Below are positions 49,032 to 57,513 of a DNA stretch of 64,000 nucleotides, one piece after another. The notes under the pieces are model-generated. The model was not told where the DNA came from, searched no databases, and was given only the letters and a program-made list of their open reading frames with translations. Made by a program: the position numbers and the translations under genes. The stretch's first letter is position 1. Each line of letters begins with the position of its first letter. The stretch comes from JAGVYF01 sp041650315 (lineage in GTDB: Archaea > Nanobdellota > Nanobdellia > Woesearchaeales > JAGVYF01): NCBI GenBank assembly GCA_041650315.1, contig JBAZLJ010000001.1:496001-560000 (forward strand). The letters run 5' to 3'.

Positions 49032-49787
49032 TCAGGAACGCTTGAGAATCTCGATTGATTGCTCGATATTATCGGAATTCTGTGCGTTACCCTCTTCGGT
49101 GGCTACGCTACGACGTACCCCGATAAAACGGGCATCGTCGTCGAGGACGTAGCTGCCGAGGCAATAGTAGTTGTCGCCCAAGAACAGCAGACGCCCGCGA
49201 ACTTCACCTTCAACGTAATCGTCATAATGCCTAATGCCTATGCTTCCGCCATAGACCCTCCTGTGCATCTCGAGATACTCCTGCACTTCTTTTTCAGTCA
49301 CGCCGAGAAAAGGCAGAGTCAACGGATGGTCTATCGCGGAATCGATGGAGATGACTCCAGAACTAGAACGCATCACTTTGTCGCGGGGAATGATGTACAA
49401 GCCAGCGGCACCATCCTCTGCCAGTTCCACACGATGCAGAAAATCCGATTTCGTGACTATACCGGCGCCGTTCCTCAACCCGGCGGCGACAGACATGCGG
49501 ACATTCGCGGGGATCATCAGATAGTTCTGGACGTGCGAGACGAGGACAATCTTCGCACCGGTGGCAGTCTTGCCATGCTCTATCAAACTCGCAGTGGTAT
49601 AGCATTTCTTCCAGAAGAGCGATCTGCTACCTGCGGTGATACGCAAACGAATGATTTCTCGCATAGACAACGGCGAATAGCCGGCGGCTACGCACTTGTC
49701 AAGCGCCCCAGGAATGCTCTCGGCGTAGAAGTCCTTAGTATCGGATGCATTGATCACACGCTCAGGGGTCTTCTCTATCTCATTCAT
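49032..49787 (-). CDS. Larger array protein of unknown function
   Basis: 251 residues from MNEIEKTPERVINASDTKDF, among the longest in the array. Mixed alpha/beta (AKIVLVSHVQNYLMIPANVR, GLRNGAGIVTKSDFLHRVEL, YDDYVEGEVRGRLLFLGD). No motif recognised. AAAGGAGGT eight bases upstream of the ATG. Confidence 0.6.
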   Translation of the reverse strand: MNEIEKTPERVINASDTKDFYAESIPGALDKCVAAGYSPLSMREIIRLRITAGSRSLFWKKCYTTASLIEHGKTATGAKIVLVSHVQNYLMIPANVRMSVAAGLRNGAGIVTKSDFLHRVELAEDGAAGLYIIPRDKVMRSSSGVISIDSAIDHPLTLPFLGVTEKEVQEYLEMHRRVYGGSIGIRHYDDYVEGEVRGRLLFLGDNYYCLGSYVLDDDARFIGVRRSVATEEGNAQNSDNIEQSIEILKRS

Positions 49788-49982
49788 AGGTTGGACCTCC
49801 TTTGGTAGTTGGTAAAGTGTAACGCTACAAGACGAACAGAATCGCATATCTTAACTGCTTGCACGCTTTTGATAATCAATCAGATGCGCAATTGACCCGC
49901 TTCTTGCTGCAAAAACTGAAAGATACCTATATGAAGTTCTTCGAAGTGTATATGAAATACATTCAAAGTATTCTCTGAATAG
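49788..49982. other. Longest gene-free stretch in the array
   Basis: 195 bases without a convincing gene. AT-richer than its surroundings and contains repeated TTCATATA-like words and CTTCGAAG on the minus strand. A promoter for the genes downstream is possible, but I see no clear TATA box or hairpin. Confidence 0.35.
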
Positions 49983-50120
49983 CTATTTCATCGCGGGACA
50001 TTCTACGCCGTCTTTGCGCAATTCTTTGCAGTATTCTAGTTTTTCTTTCTCGCTGAGGATTGTCTTGAGGAGGATGCAGTCGGCGCAGAGCGGGTTATTG
50101 TCGAGACAGGTGAGCTTCAT
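49983..50120 (-). CDS. 45-residue cysteine-containing microprotein
   Basis: MKLTCLDNNPLCADCILLKT onward, cysteines at 5, 12, 15, about 30 and about 40, compatible with a small zinc site. Start overlaps the previous stop by one base (TAATG), implying coupling. Not recognised. Confidence 0.5.
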   Translation of the reverse strand: MKLTCLDNNPLCADCILLKTILSEKEKLEYCKELRKDGVECPAMK

Positions 50121-50509
50121 TATAGCGCATCTATCGATTGGAGCTTACAATTGAGATTGGCTTTCTCTCGTTGTATCACTTTCCGTGCGACATCCTTCGC
50201 ATCTTCCTTACCCATCCACCAATACATGACATAGAAATAACTACCGGGTTCATCAAATGGACGACCCGGAATCCTAATCCCCAATATGCATCTTTCCTCT
50301 TCCCCAATCCGAACGAATATTAGTTCCCTTACCATCCCATACACTGGAATGAATGGCTTCGTGGGCAAGTTAAAGTTTTGCAGAAGGAAATTGGTTCCCA
50401 ACTCATGGCTTACCTCCGCCCACACAAACAATACCCCTTTTGAGCGCAGCTTTTCGAGTTCCTCTCTGACTTCTTTGAAGTTATCCCACGAGATGCCTTT
50501 CTCTTTCAT
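50120..50509 (-). CDS. Soluble array protein
   Basis: 129 residues: N-terminal helices (WDNFKEVREELEKLRSKG) then strands (GVLFVWAEVSHELG, RCILGIRIPGRPF) and a C-terminal helix (KEDAKDVARKVIQREKAN). Not recognised. GAAAGGAG upstream. Confidence 0.55.
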   Translation of the reverse strand: MKEKGISWDNFKEVREELEKLRSKGVLFVWAEVSHELGTNFLLQNFNLPTKPFIPVYGMVRELIFVRIGEEERCILGIRIPGRPFDEPGSYFYVMYWWMGKEDAKDVARKVIQREKANLNCKLQSIDAL

Positions 50510-50522
50510 GTGTTTGCTCCTT

Positions 50523-50939
50523 TCATTTCTTGAAGAATACCCTAATTATCTGACGGATGGAATCGTATACGCCCCAGAAGTAAACGAAAATAGCATAAAT
50601 GCAGGCGAAGCAATAGAAAGCGAATGCCCATGCAGTTGTTGCCATCAGATTGTCAGGAGCATTGAAGATCCATATCCACCCTCTGATCACCTCAGAGTGA
50701 TACAAAGGAAGTATAACTGCTGCGAACATGACGAGAACGATTGGCAGGAAGACCAACGAAAGATTGTACATTCCGCTTTTTCGCATGTTGCGATTATCAG
50801 GAACTATCGATCCTATGATAGTGCCGAATCCGGGCAGCAGAAGGCAATTGACCAGCAATCCCGAGATGGTTACCAGCTTGGCAGCCGCCGGCTCCATCTT
50901 CGCAGGCAGATTGTCTTCTTTCAGGTATAATTCTTTCAT
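50523..50939 (-). CDS. Array membrane protein with LPGxGT motif
   Basis: 138 residues with about three hydrophobic segments. ISGLLVNCLLLPGFGTIIGS is shared with the protein at 56125-56448 (GLVLNVFVLPGLGTLVNS), so they are paralogues; both end in a helix of the VYDSIRQI/VDSATQIRR type. Possibly TM2-like. ATGA coupling. Confidence 0.6.
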   Translation of the reverse strand: MKELYLKEDNLPAKMEPAAAKLVTISGLLVNCLLLPGFGTIIGSIVPDNRNMRKSGMYNLSLVFLPIVLVMFAAVILPLYHSEVIRGWIWIFNAPDNLMATTAWAFAFYCFACIYAIFVYFWGVYDSIRQIIRVFFKK

Positions 50940-51202
50940 TTCACATCCGCCTTCTTTCTTTTGGTAAGGTAAACCACGAATTGCGTTCCCGCAAGATAAT
51001 TAGTCACACCTGCTTGTATGCCCGTGAAATTTGCTAACCCTTCTTTCCCATTGTGAGAACTATAAAGCATTAACACCAAAGCAAGGATACCTGCACCCAA
51101 ATACAACAGAGAGGACAATCCATACCTTTCGGCTTTATCTGCGAGAATTCCCAACAGCAATAACATGATCAAAGCGAGGTTCAATGGCATCACTATTTCC
51201 AT
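50936..51202 (-). CDS. Small array membrane protein
   Basis: 88 residues from MEIVMPLNLALIMLLLLGIL with two hydrophobic helices and a basic C-terminus (LTKRKKADVK). AAAGGGGGAAAA precedes the start. Not recognised. Confidence 0.55.
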   Translation of the reverse strand: MEIVMPLNLALIMLLLLGILADKAERYGLSSLLYLGAGILALVLMLYSSHNGKEGLANFTGIQAGVTNYLAGTQFVVYLTKRKKADVK

Positions 51203-51213
51203 TTTTCCCCCTT

Positions 51214-51972
51214 TTAGCTCATCAACTGCATCAGTATCTTCTTGAGTGACTCTATGCCGGGCAGATTGAGCAATTCTTTCAGCTTCTGTTCTGTGCAACC
51301 CAACCCCGCCAGCAGCTCCTTGTACTCATGGACAATCAATCCACCCTGACTTTTGCAATAAAAGAGAATATCCACTATTTCCCTGAGGTTAAACTTATTG
51401 TTGAGATTATTCGCTAATGACGCAAGTTCGCCGGATACTGCGTTATAACATCCTAATGCTTTTCTCCATTCAATATCATTGGCATCCACTTTCAAGAATC
51501 TTGAAGCAGTGTTCGCGGCCGCCTGATCCGTGTACATCTCTAGTTCTGGGACTATACTGGTCTCTCGCAGAAACGGGCCTCTACGAATAGAGACTTCAAT
51601 GGGAAGGAAATAGCCGGTTACTACTGCCCGCATCTTACCATCTATCTGGGCCAATCTCACTTCATAGCCCAAGACTATCGCATAAACCTCTTGATGCCGT
51701 TGAGGGATGTATACTTTCTGCAGGATGACGAACTTCGGCATTGGAATTGAAATAGTGATTTGGGGATTGTGTATACTTCCACCATTGCAGTATTCCACGT
51801 GAGCAATGAGTTCTTCGAGTCCAGACTTCCAGGTCTTCTCATCCAACTCTTGCGGGACTTTGAGAGGAGTGGCAGTGAAAGGACGCAATGGTTTTCCGTC
51901 ATCATCAAGGTCTTTGAAAACGTTATTGTGAGGCAGGAGCTTGTCAGCCTCTTCATCGTCTTTGTTACTCAT
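51214..51972 (-). CDS. 252-residue soluble array protein
   Basis: Largest protein of the array. Acidic N-terminus (MSNKDDEEADKLL), a beta-rich middle (ITISIPMPKFVILQKVYIPQ) and a helical C-terminus (LASLANNLNNKFNLREIVDI). Not recognised. AAGGGAG upstream of the ATG. Confidence 0.6.
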   Translation of the reverse strand: MSNKDDEEADKLLPHNNVFKDLDDDGKPLRPFTATPLKVPQELDEKTWKSGLEELIAHVEYCNGGSIHNPQITISIPMPKFVILQKVYIPQRHQEVYAIVLGYEVRLAQIDGKMRAVVTGYFLPIEVSIRRGPFLRETSIVPELEMYTDQAAANTASRFLKVDANDIEWRKALGCYNAVSGELASLANNLNNKFNLREIVDILFYCKSQGGLIVHEYKELLAGLGCTEQKLKELLNLPGIESLKKILMQLMS

Positions 51973-51986
51973 TGATAGACTCCCTT

Positions 51987-52316
51987 CTACTTCTTCTTTA
52001 TTGTGGAAAAGACCACCAGCTTCGCTCTCCTGTTGGTCCCATCTTCTTCGGCGAGTCGGTTATAACTTAGGATATACTGTCTTGCTTGGAAGAGTTGGCT
52101 CCTCAGGTCACTCGCTTTCTTTTTTTTCCTAAAGGCTTTTGCCTCTTCTGATGAGTGAAATATCATTTCATAGTGGCGGTATTCCACATTCCCCATATAG
52201 ATTATCTCTACATAATGATCAAGCGCGCGATCTATCACTCCTTGAACGGGTTTGCCATCACAGAATTCTCCGTCAAGGAACCAGCATTCATCGCCATTCT
52301 TGAATGATTTCTGCAT
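51987..52316 (-). CDS. SH3-like array protein with helical tail
   Basis: 109 residues: KNGDECWFLDGEFCDGKPVQ strand pattern, IFHSSEEAKAFRKKKK closing helix, then a helical tail. Member of the recurrent SH3-like family of the array. GAAAGGAG upstream. Confidence 0.6.
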   Translation of the reverse strand: MQKSFKNGDECWFLDGEFCDGKPVQGVIDRALDHYVEIIYMGNVEYRHYEMIFHSSEEAKAFRKKKKASDLRSQLFQARQYILSYNRLAEEDGTNRRAKLVVFSTIKKK

Positions 52317-52351
52317 TGTACACTCCTTTCAATCCTTTTTCTTGGAGGAAA

Positions 52352-52648
52352 TCAAATTAAACCATCATTGTCCCAATTATCCCCTTGATCATGGGCAGGA
52401 CGTTCGTGCCAAACGCGTACAGTCTCATCGAATCTCTTGGCCACCTCTTCGAATTTCTCGTTGGGCGAGACTATCAACGGCAACCCGTTGAAAATCGTGA
52501 AGATTTTACAGTCATAGGCATCGGCGAGATTGAGCATCTTCGTAATCACGAGAGAAATCAACTCGCTCGCTCCCACCTTGTAAAGCATGCCGAGCTCGCA
52601 ATCTTTCTGCTGGAACAACTTGAAAGGCACCATCCCGGGAAGTCTCAT
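52352..52648 (-). CDS. Array protein, tandem paralogue of its neighbour
   Basis: 98 residues. LADAYDCKIFTIFNGLPLIV followed by SPNEKFEEVAKRFDE matches LVKKYDCKVFAVFNGWLPLV and SPGEDLQKVNEEIDE of the gene at 52654-52923. Likely small alpha/beta fold. AAGGGA upstream. Confidence 0.6.
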   Translation of the reverse strand: MRLPGMVPFKLFQQKDCELGMLYKVGASELISLVITKMLNLADAYDCKIFTIFNGLPLIVSPNEKFEEVAKRFDETVRVWHERPAHDQGDNWDNDGLI

Positions 52649-52653
52649 GCGCG

Positions 52654-52923
52654 CTATCCCTTCATTCTCAGGTATTCTTCATGCCTATGTAGGGCTTCAT
52701 CAATCTCTTCGTTCACTTTCTGTAAATCCTCTCCGGGGGAGAGTACCAGCGGCAACCATCCGTTGAAGACCGCAAAGACTTTGCAGTCGTATTTCTTGAC
52801 CAGATCATGCATCTTCATGATGGCAATTCCGATATTCATCCCTGCCGGGATCTTATAGAACAAGCCGATCTTGCAGTCTTCTTCATTGGTTTCCATGCGC
52901 AGATCCATCGAAAACAGCTTCAT
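52654..52923 (-). CDS. Array protein, tandem paralogue of its neighbour
   Basis: 89 residues, first copy of the pair with 52352-52648; shares the GxLYK/GLFYK and YDCK-FNG segments. AGAAAGGAG upstream. Function unknown. Confidence 0.6.
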   Translation of the reverse strand: MKLFSMDLRMETNEEDCKIGLFYKIPAGMNIGIAIMKMHDLVKKYDCKVFAVFNGWLPLVLSPGEDLQKVNEEIDEALHRHEEYLRMKG

Positions 52924-53201
52924 GCGTGTTCTCCTTTCTCAATCAATTTCACGCTTTCGATATCACCAACCTCTTTCAATCCGAGCCTGCCTTTCACGTA
53001 CGCAAACAAGTAAGTCTTGCCGGCGAACGTCAAGCCCCAGAGCTTGCCTTTGCGAACGAACCTGATACGTTCTTTTGAGACTGCTTTCTCTTCGAGCATA
53101 TAAGGCGCGGCTTTGCCGAAAATCTCACAGAGCTTGCACAAGCAGATGACTGCGCCAACTCCTGCGCCTAGTACGAAACTTAGCAGGAGATAGATTATCA
53201 T
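52920..53201 (-). CDS. Membrane-anchored array protein
   Basis: 93 residues: N-terminal transmembrane helix (LLLSFVLGAGVGAVICLC), then a basic beta-rich tail (GKLWGLTFAGKTYLFAYVKG). ATGA overlap with the upstream gene. Not recognised. Confidence 0.55.
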   Translation of the reverse strand: MIIYLLLSFVLGAGVGAVICLCKLCEIFGKAAPYMLEEKAVSKERIRFVRKGKLWGLTFAGKTYLFAYVKGRLGLKEVGDIESVKLIEKGEHA

Positions 53202-53458
53202 TTCAGATGCGCCAAATAGTTGTTGTATATGTATATCATGAGTGCTATGATTAGACTAAACCAGATAGTCTTTGTGTGAATGTTTACTCCATCAGCGTAC
53301 ATCTCTTTCGCCTTAATGAAGCATTGGCAGGATTCCGATTGCCAATCTTTGCATTCTCTTATTTTGCGGTCAAAGAAATTCATCTCTGCCTTTTCCCAGA
53401 AATAGTTGAACACGCCAACACATGCCAGAATCACGAAAACGAGATTTATGCTGGACAT
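53198..53458 (-). CDS. Small array protein with hydrophobic ends
   Basis: 86 residues: hydrophobic N-terminus (INLVFVILACVGVFNYF) and C-terminus (IWFSLIIALMIYIYNNYL) around a charged middle with three cysteines. AAGGAAAAC before the ATG. Not recognised. Confidence 0.55.
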   Translation of the reverse strand: MSSINLVFVILACVGVFNYFWEKAEMNFFDRKIRECKDWQSESCQCFIKAKEMYADGVNIHTKTIWFSLIIALMIYIYNNYLAHLK

Positions 53459-53471
53459 GTTTTCCTTAGAG

Positions 53472-53648
53472 CTAAACCAATTCGCGGATGAATTTCGACT
53501 GCGAAATCCCGCAAAGACCGACGAAATGACGACGTCCGCGGAACGAAAGGCTTTCGCGCCATCCGTTGTAACGGCGCGCAGTATTTCTCCGGATGATCCT
53601 CTTGCGGGGGAGACTGCGATGCTTGCGGAGATTACGACTTTTCCTCAT
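53472..53648 (-). CDS. 58-residue arginine-rich protein
   Basis: Reads MRKSRNLRKHRSLPRKRI onward with about 17 arginines, and begins 17 bases inside the end of the upstream gene, after GGAGTAAGC. Probably nucleic-acid binding if expressed. It fills an otherwise empty gap in the array, which is part of the reason for calling it. Confidence 0.45.
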   Translation of the reverse strand: MRKSRNLRKHRSLPRKRIIRRNTARRYNGWRESLSFRGRRHFVGLCGISQSKFIRELV

Positions 53649-54078
53649 GCTTACTCCTTTCCAATCTCTTCATCTTCCGATTTATTTTCTCTATCCTGCG
53701 GTCGATGTCTGCCATCCTATTCATGTAATCCATTCTTTTTTCGAAGAGACTTAGCTTTCTTAGCTCATCGTCAATATACACTATCTCTTCGACTATTTCT
53801 CGTTTCTCTGCGAAAAGCCTAGACTGCTCGGCAGCCAATGCCTTGATGCGTTCCGAATGAACGTTGTCCAAGTCCTGTTCGGCAGACTTCTCGTCTAGGT
53901 ATATGACTTTCACGGGGTATATCCCCACTGAAGAATCCGCAACCTCAAACCAATAATGGTTGTCTTTCTTCCATGAACCTAACAACACGCATTGTTCTAC
54001 TTTTCCATGCTTGTATATGTAAACTTGCGAACTCCTCTGTACTCTGTTCTCTACTTCTTTCGAGTAGATTAGCTTCAT
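53632..54078 (-). CDS. Array protein: SH3-like head plus coiled coil
   Basis: 148 residues. The head (RSSQVYIYKHGKVEQCVLLG) fits the array's SH3-like pattern. From about 80 on it is a charged coiled coil (RLFAEKREIVEEIVYIDDEL). AAAGGAGGGG precedes the ATG. Confidence 0.55.
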   Translation of the reverse strand: MKLIYSKEVENRVQRSSQVYIYKHGKVEQCVLLGSWKKDNHYWFEVADSSVGIYPVKVIYLDEKSAEQDLDNVHSERIKALAAEQSRLFAEKREIVEEIVYIDDELRKLSLFEKRMDYMNRMADIDRRIEKINRKMKRLERSKHEEKS

Positions 54079-54081
54079 GCC

Positions 54082-54447
54082 TTACCCCTCCTTTACCCCT
54101 GAATTTTTCTTATCGCGCTCTAGGTCATAGTGCCAGATTTTGACGATGGAATAGCTGAAGAGGATGAACAGATAGAATATGACGTAGCAGGACAGGCCTG
54201 CCATTATCCATGTGACTACTGATACGTGCTGGACGCTGAAATCAAGCTTCAGGAAGTCCTGGAACTCTATGACCGGAACTGCGGCAGCAACGCTAGCGAA
54301 TGCACCATGGCCTTTCAGTTCGGGGATGGTGTCTTCCTCTGAAGTTATCCTCGCATAGCATAGCCAGAGTAATGCTGTGATAAAGAAAATCCAAGTTATC
54401 TGGATTATGGTCAACGGAGATTTCAGCCAGAATATTACGCTCATCAT
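54082..54447 (-). CDS. Array membrane protein
   Basis: 121 residues with hydrophobic helices near 12-32 and 80-105. Not recognised. Four-base overlap with the upstream gene. Confidence 0.55.
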   Translation of the reverse strand: MMSVIFWLKSPLTIIQITWIFFITALLWLCYARITSEEDTIPELKGHGAFASVAAAVPVIEFQDFLKLDFSVQHVSVVTWIMAGLSCYVIFYLFILFSYSIVKIWHYDLERDKKNSGVKEG

Positions 54448-54638
54448 TGCCGCAATATCTCAGTCGCAAGACCAAGGAACATGAACGACAATGCAGCGAT
54501 CAGGCCTATGAATGCGGCTGCGAGAGCTCCGTACGAACGCAAGTAGTCGCCTTCAATCCCTTTCTCGCAGTGCCGGATGAAAAAGATTAGCGTCGCCAGC
54601 AGGCTGATGAGAGCGCCGATTCCTTGCCAGCTCAGCAT
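54444..54638 (-). CDS. Two-helix array membrane protein
   Basis: 64 residues: GIGALISLLATLIFFIRHC and LAAAFIGLIAALSFMFLGLA helices. Start lies inside the end of the upstream gene. Not recognised. Confidence 0.55.
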   Translation of the reverse strand: MLSWQGIGALISLLATLIFFIRHCEKGIEGDYLRSYGALAAAFIGLIAALSFMFLGLATEILRQ

Positions 54639-55024
54639 GGGAACGCCTCTTTCATGGCTTCGAAGACGAATTCCCTACGCCAGCGCTGGATGTACAGCTG
54701 AGCCAATCCTCGCGCGCTGGAATAATCCGGAAAGCCCAAGAGAAGACAGAGATCATACATGCTTATAATCAATGGCCTGTTGTCGACCATGCTTTCGCAC
54801 GTATACAAATCAGATATCAATTCGAAATACTCGTGATTCTCCAGATGATAATCACGATCGCTGAATACTTTGTCGAAAATTGAGCTCAAAATCTCAGCCT
54901 CTGGTGCTGGCAAATTCTCCAACGCATTCTTCCTGAAATCACTGATCAAAGCACGGACCATGCATTCTCTTCGTTCACGATACTTATCAGTCACTTCACG
55001 CATTGCTTCCAGCCAGTCTATCAT
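54632..55024 (-). CDS. Helical soluble array protein
   Basis: 130 residues, helical throughout (MREVTDKYRERRECMVRALI, ISMYDLCLLLGF). The order is reminiscent of the protein at 55144-55662 (both speak of long helices with a central L-P-E segment), but similarity is weak. ATG follows the previous stop directly. Confidence 0.5.
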   Translation of the reverse strand: MIDWLEAMREVTDKYRERRECMVRALISDFRKNALENLPAPEAEILSSIFDKVFSDRDYHLENHEYFELISDLYTCESMVDNRPLIISMYDLCLLLGFPDYSSARGLAQLYIQRWRREFVFEAMKEAFPC

Positions 55025-55141
55025 CTAGCAGGTGTAAGGCAAGGTCTTGCCTAGCACCAAGTCATTGGCGATGGATTTGAGAACGCCGTTCAGATGGAAT
55101 TCGCGCATGTCCTGAGAGTAGCCTTCAAACAGCTTGTCCAT
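55025..55141 (-). CDS. 38-residue array peptide
   Basis: MDKLFEGYSQDMREFHLNGV then a helix ending LPYTC. The ATG at 55141 is chosen because CAGGAGGC lies seven bases before it; the ATG at 55147 is too close. Tightly packed between neighbours. Not recognised. Confidence 0.45.
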   Translation of the reverse strand: MDKLFEGYSQDMREFHLNGVLKSIANDLVLGKTLPYTC

Positions 55142-55143
55142 GT

Positions 55144-55662
55144 TCATGCCTCCTGTTCGTCGTTGAGTTGTTCCTGCCATTCAAGGAGAATCTTGACGGC
55201 CTGACTGGATGTATCTGCGCAACTTCGTTCTGCTTTTTCATCATCCTTGTTCCCAACCAGCCAGCGAGGATCGCCTAGCATCATCTCACAAGCATGCATC
55301 TCAGCGAGAAATTGCATGAATTTTCGTTCCATTATATGCCACCTCATAGAAGGAACGAGATCCCCTATAGTAAGTGTCTGCATCTCTGCTTGAGCACGAG
55401 AGAAATTGAATCTCACTGAATCATCGAATTTCATAACCAACCTCATGAAGTTCTCAACCTGCACTTTCGGGAAATGCATAAGGAGCTTAGCGCAAACGAT
55501 GATAGTACTGGTATAAGGAAGCCTGAATCCGCCGGAGAGATTATCGAATATCTCTCCGAATATTTTGCGCAAGAATTCCCGTTCGAAATCCGAATGATCC
55601 GCAAAGGGATTACGCTTTTTCAATTTCTTCGGTTTCTCTTCGCTCAGGTTGAGAATGCTCAT
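55144..55662 (-). CDS. Helical soluble array protein
   Basis: 172 residues, helical (FEREFLRKIFGEIFDNLSGG, VENFMRLVMKFDDSVRFNF, FMQFLAEMHACEMMLG). Not recognised. GAAAGGAG upstream. Confidence 0.55.
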   Translation of the reverse strand: MSILNLSEEKPKKLKKRNPFADHSDFEREFLRKIFGEIFDNLSGGFRLPYTSTIIVCAKLLMHFPKVQVENFMRLVMKFDDSVRFNFSRAQAEMQTLTIGDLVPSMRWHIMERKFMQFLAEMHACEMMLGDPRWLVGNKDDEKAERSCADTSSQAVKILLEWQEQLNDEQEA

Positions 55663-55674
55663 TGTCAGCTCCTT

Positions 55675-56022
55675 TCATCGGATTGCCAGTTTAATCTCTT
55701 CGTACAAGAAGTACATCATCGGAAATACGCAGAACGGGATGAACATGGACCAGCCATGGTAATCGTACCAAAAAACGAGCTGTATCAAAGCAAGGAATAT
55801 GCCAGGGAACGCGCCGGCCATCCTCGCTATCTCGTAGAATACTCCTCTATCTTCTTCGAAGACTAGTTCAGTCACTATTTCGGGGATGATAGTCATTTTC
55901 TTGCCTATCAGCACCAATACGAAGTAGGGGAGCAGGGAGAAGAAAAGGAATGAGACCACAAATGTCGCCAGGGTACTGAGTATGAATCGGAGCATGTCGA
56001 GCAGGACGACCAGCATTCTCAT
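55675..56022 (-). CDS. Array membrane protein, four helices
   Basis: 115 residues, very hydrophobic (FVVSFLFFSLLPYFVLVLIG, GIFLALIQLVFWYDY). Not recognised. GAAAGGAGG upstream. Confidence 0.55.
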   Translation of the reverse strand: MRMLVVLLDMLRFILSTLATFVVSFLFFSLLPYFVLVLIGKKMTIIPEIVTELVFEEDRGVFYEIARMAGAFPGIFLALIQLVFWYDYHGWSMFIPFCVFPMMYFLYEEIKLAIR

Positions 56023-56124
56023 CTCGGGCCTCCTTTCGGTTTGATTTTTTGTTCATCTAGCTGTTGTCGTCGTTGGGAAAGCCAATCCCGGACGGCTGAT
56101 TTCCCCCTTTCTGTTGTTATTTAC

Positions 56125-56448
56125 TTAGAAAGCGCGGCGAATCTGGGTAGCCGAGTCGACTATGCTCCAGACCAGGCCCCAGATCATCAGAACCAAGCCG
56201 ATGGCGAGGACGGCCCAGTGGAACGCTATGTTGATGAGCAAGACGCCTGCGCTGAAGCAGATGAAGTTGCCCATGGCCTTCTTGAACATGTCGGCATTGT
56301 TCTTGTCAATCAGGCTGTTAACGAGCGTGCCCAAGCCGGGCAGTACAAACACGTTGAGTACCAGACCGCAGATGGAAGTCACCTTATAGAACAGCGGAGA
56401 GAAACGCTCGGGAAGCTCGAAATCAATCTTCACGGGAGGAATGTTCAT
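56125..56448 (-). CDS. Array membrane protein with LPGxGT motif, paralogue
   Basis: 107 residues: LVLNVFVLPGLGTLVNSLID, then helices (FICFSAGVLLINIAFHWAVL, GLVLMIWGLVWSIVD). Same motif order as 50523-50939. GAAAGGAG upstream. Confidence 0.6.
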   Translation of the reverse strand: MNIPPVKIDFELPERFSPLFYKVTSICGLVLNVFVLPGLGTLVNSLIDKNNADMFKKAMGNFICFSAGVLLINIAFHWAVLAIGLVLMIWGLVWSIVDSATQIRRAF

Positions 56449-56479
56449 ATTGATGAACTCCTTTCGGTTTTGATTATCA

Positions 56480-56647
56480 TCACATGCTCTTCAGCTTGCG
56501 GTATGCGAGATAGGTCAATATGATATATACTATCGCCAACGGCGGAAATTCCTTAACGCTCAAGCAGATCAGATGTCCTATAATAGTCCCTAGCACGAGA
56601 CCTAACACTCCCCCGGCAATCACCTGCATTTGCTCCCAGAGATTCAT
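56480..56647 (-). CDS. 55-residue array membrane protein
   Basis: MNLWEQMQVIAGGVLGLVLG with a second helix (LAIVYIILTYLAY). ATGA overlap with the upstream gene. Not recognised. Confidence 0.5.
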   Translation of the reverse strand: MNLWEQMQVIAGGVLGLVLGTIIGHLICLSVKEFPPLAIVYIILTYLAYRKLKSM

Positions 56648-56892
56648 CGCCTACGCGGCTTCCAATCCTTCGGAAGGCAGAGGAAAGTTTTCGCTGACTC
56701 GGCATCCTTCTCGTAACCATGCTTCACTAGATATTTGATGTAATCGCTGAGCATCTTGTTCCAGGTCTCCTGCGAGTAACGCGGCATCGGCTCGATGCCA
56801 TTCTTTTGGATATGCTCACGGAATCGGAATCCTAGCGCGCGGATATTGGGTTCTTTTTCGTAGTTGAACGGAGATTTCGGTTTGGGTATCAT
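56644..56892 (-). CDS. Small basic array protein
   Basis: 82 residues from MIPKPKSPFNYEKEPNIRAL, helical, with a basic end (LPKDWKPRRR). ATGA overlap with the upstream gene; AAAGGGAGG ribosome-binding site. Not recognised. Confidence 0.55.
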   Translation of the reverse strand: MIPKPKSPFNYEKEPNIRALGFRFREHIQKNGIEPMPRYSQETWNKMLSDYIKYLVKHGYEKDAESAKTFLCLPKDWKPRRR

Positions 56893-57197
56893 TGTTTCCT
56901 CCCTTTCTTCTTCAACCATCTGCGCAAGCTAGCTGTTTGCTTACGCAGCTTCTTGATCTCTTCAGTCGGTTCTTGGTTCGGAACTGGCTTCGCTTTCTCA
57001 GGCTCCGGGTCCTTCTTCAGAGGAAGCATCTGAGGTTGGGAAGGTATGTATACCTTCGATTTCGAGAAATCATCTATCAATTCCTCTATCCTATCAGCTC
57101 TCAGGCCCGTTAAGGTCCTGTTGCGCGATATCTTCATCCTCATATACTTCCAGAGCAGTCCGCGTTCGCTGTAGCCGTAAAGATGCGCGAATATCAT
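56889..57197 (-). CDS. Array protein with LRRWLKKKGRKQ tail, third tandem copy
   Basis: 102 residues from MIFAHLYGYSERGLLWKYMR. Ends PTEEIKKLRKQTASLRRWLK followed by KKGRKQ. The same tail closes the next two upstream genes, so three neighbouring genes share a C-terminal module while their N-termini differ. GAAGGAAAC upstream; ATGA overlap. Confidence 0.6.
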   Translation of the reverse strand: MIFAHLYGYSERGLLWKYMRMKISRNRTLTGLRADRIEELIDDFSKSKVYIPSQPQMLPLKKDPEPEKAKPVPNQEPTEEIKKLRKQTASLRRWLKKKGRKQ

Positions 57198-57511
57198 TGT
57201 TTCCTTCCTTTCTTCTTCAGCCATCTGCGCAAGTCTTTCGTCTGCTCGCGCAGTTTCTTGACTTCATCGGTTGGTTCGGGGTTGGGGGCGGACTTTTCTG
57301 GTTCCGGCGGTTTCTTGGGCGGAATGTACTTGTGAGGATGGCCTATCAAATTGGAAATTTCCTGTCGGAAATCAATCTCAGAATATTTACTGCTGTCAAT
57401 AACAATATTTTCCTTTCCCAAACCTTCCATCTTTTTCTTCGCCTCTTTCAATATCTCTTCGTACTTCCGGCGCAAGCCTTGCTCGCTGTAGCTGTGATCA
57501 TACCCGCGCAT
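57194..57511 (-). CDS. Array protein with LRRWLKKKGRKQ tail, second tandem copy
   Basis: 105 residues from MRGYDHSYSEQGLRRKYEEI. Shares head (GYSERGLLWKY / SYSEQGLRRKY), a Pro-Glu-rich linker and the tail with 56889-57197. AAAGGGAGG upstream. Confidence 0.6.
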   Translation of the reverse strand: MRGYDHSYSEQGLRRKYEEILKEAKKKMEGLGKENIVIDSSKYSEIDFRQEISNLIGHPHKYIPPKKPPEPEKSAPNPEPTDEVKKLREQTKDLRRWLKKKGRKQ

Positions 57512-57513
57512 CT

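Noticed and set aside
49059..49808. 249-codon plus-strand frame in the array
   Set aside because: Antisense to the gene at 49032-49787, which has a ribosome-binding site and array context; the plus frame has none. Similar plus-strand frames at 45443, 47465, 48425 and 50286 are rejected for the same reason.
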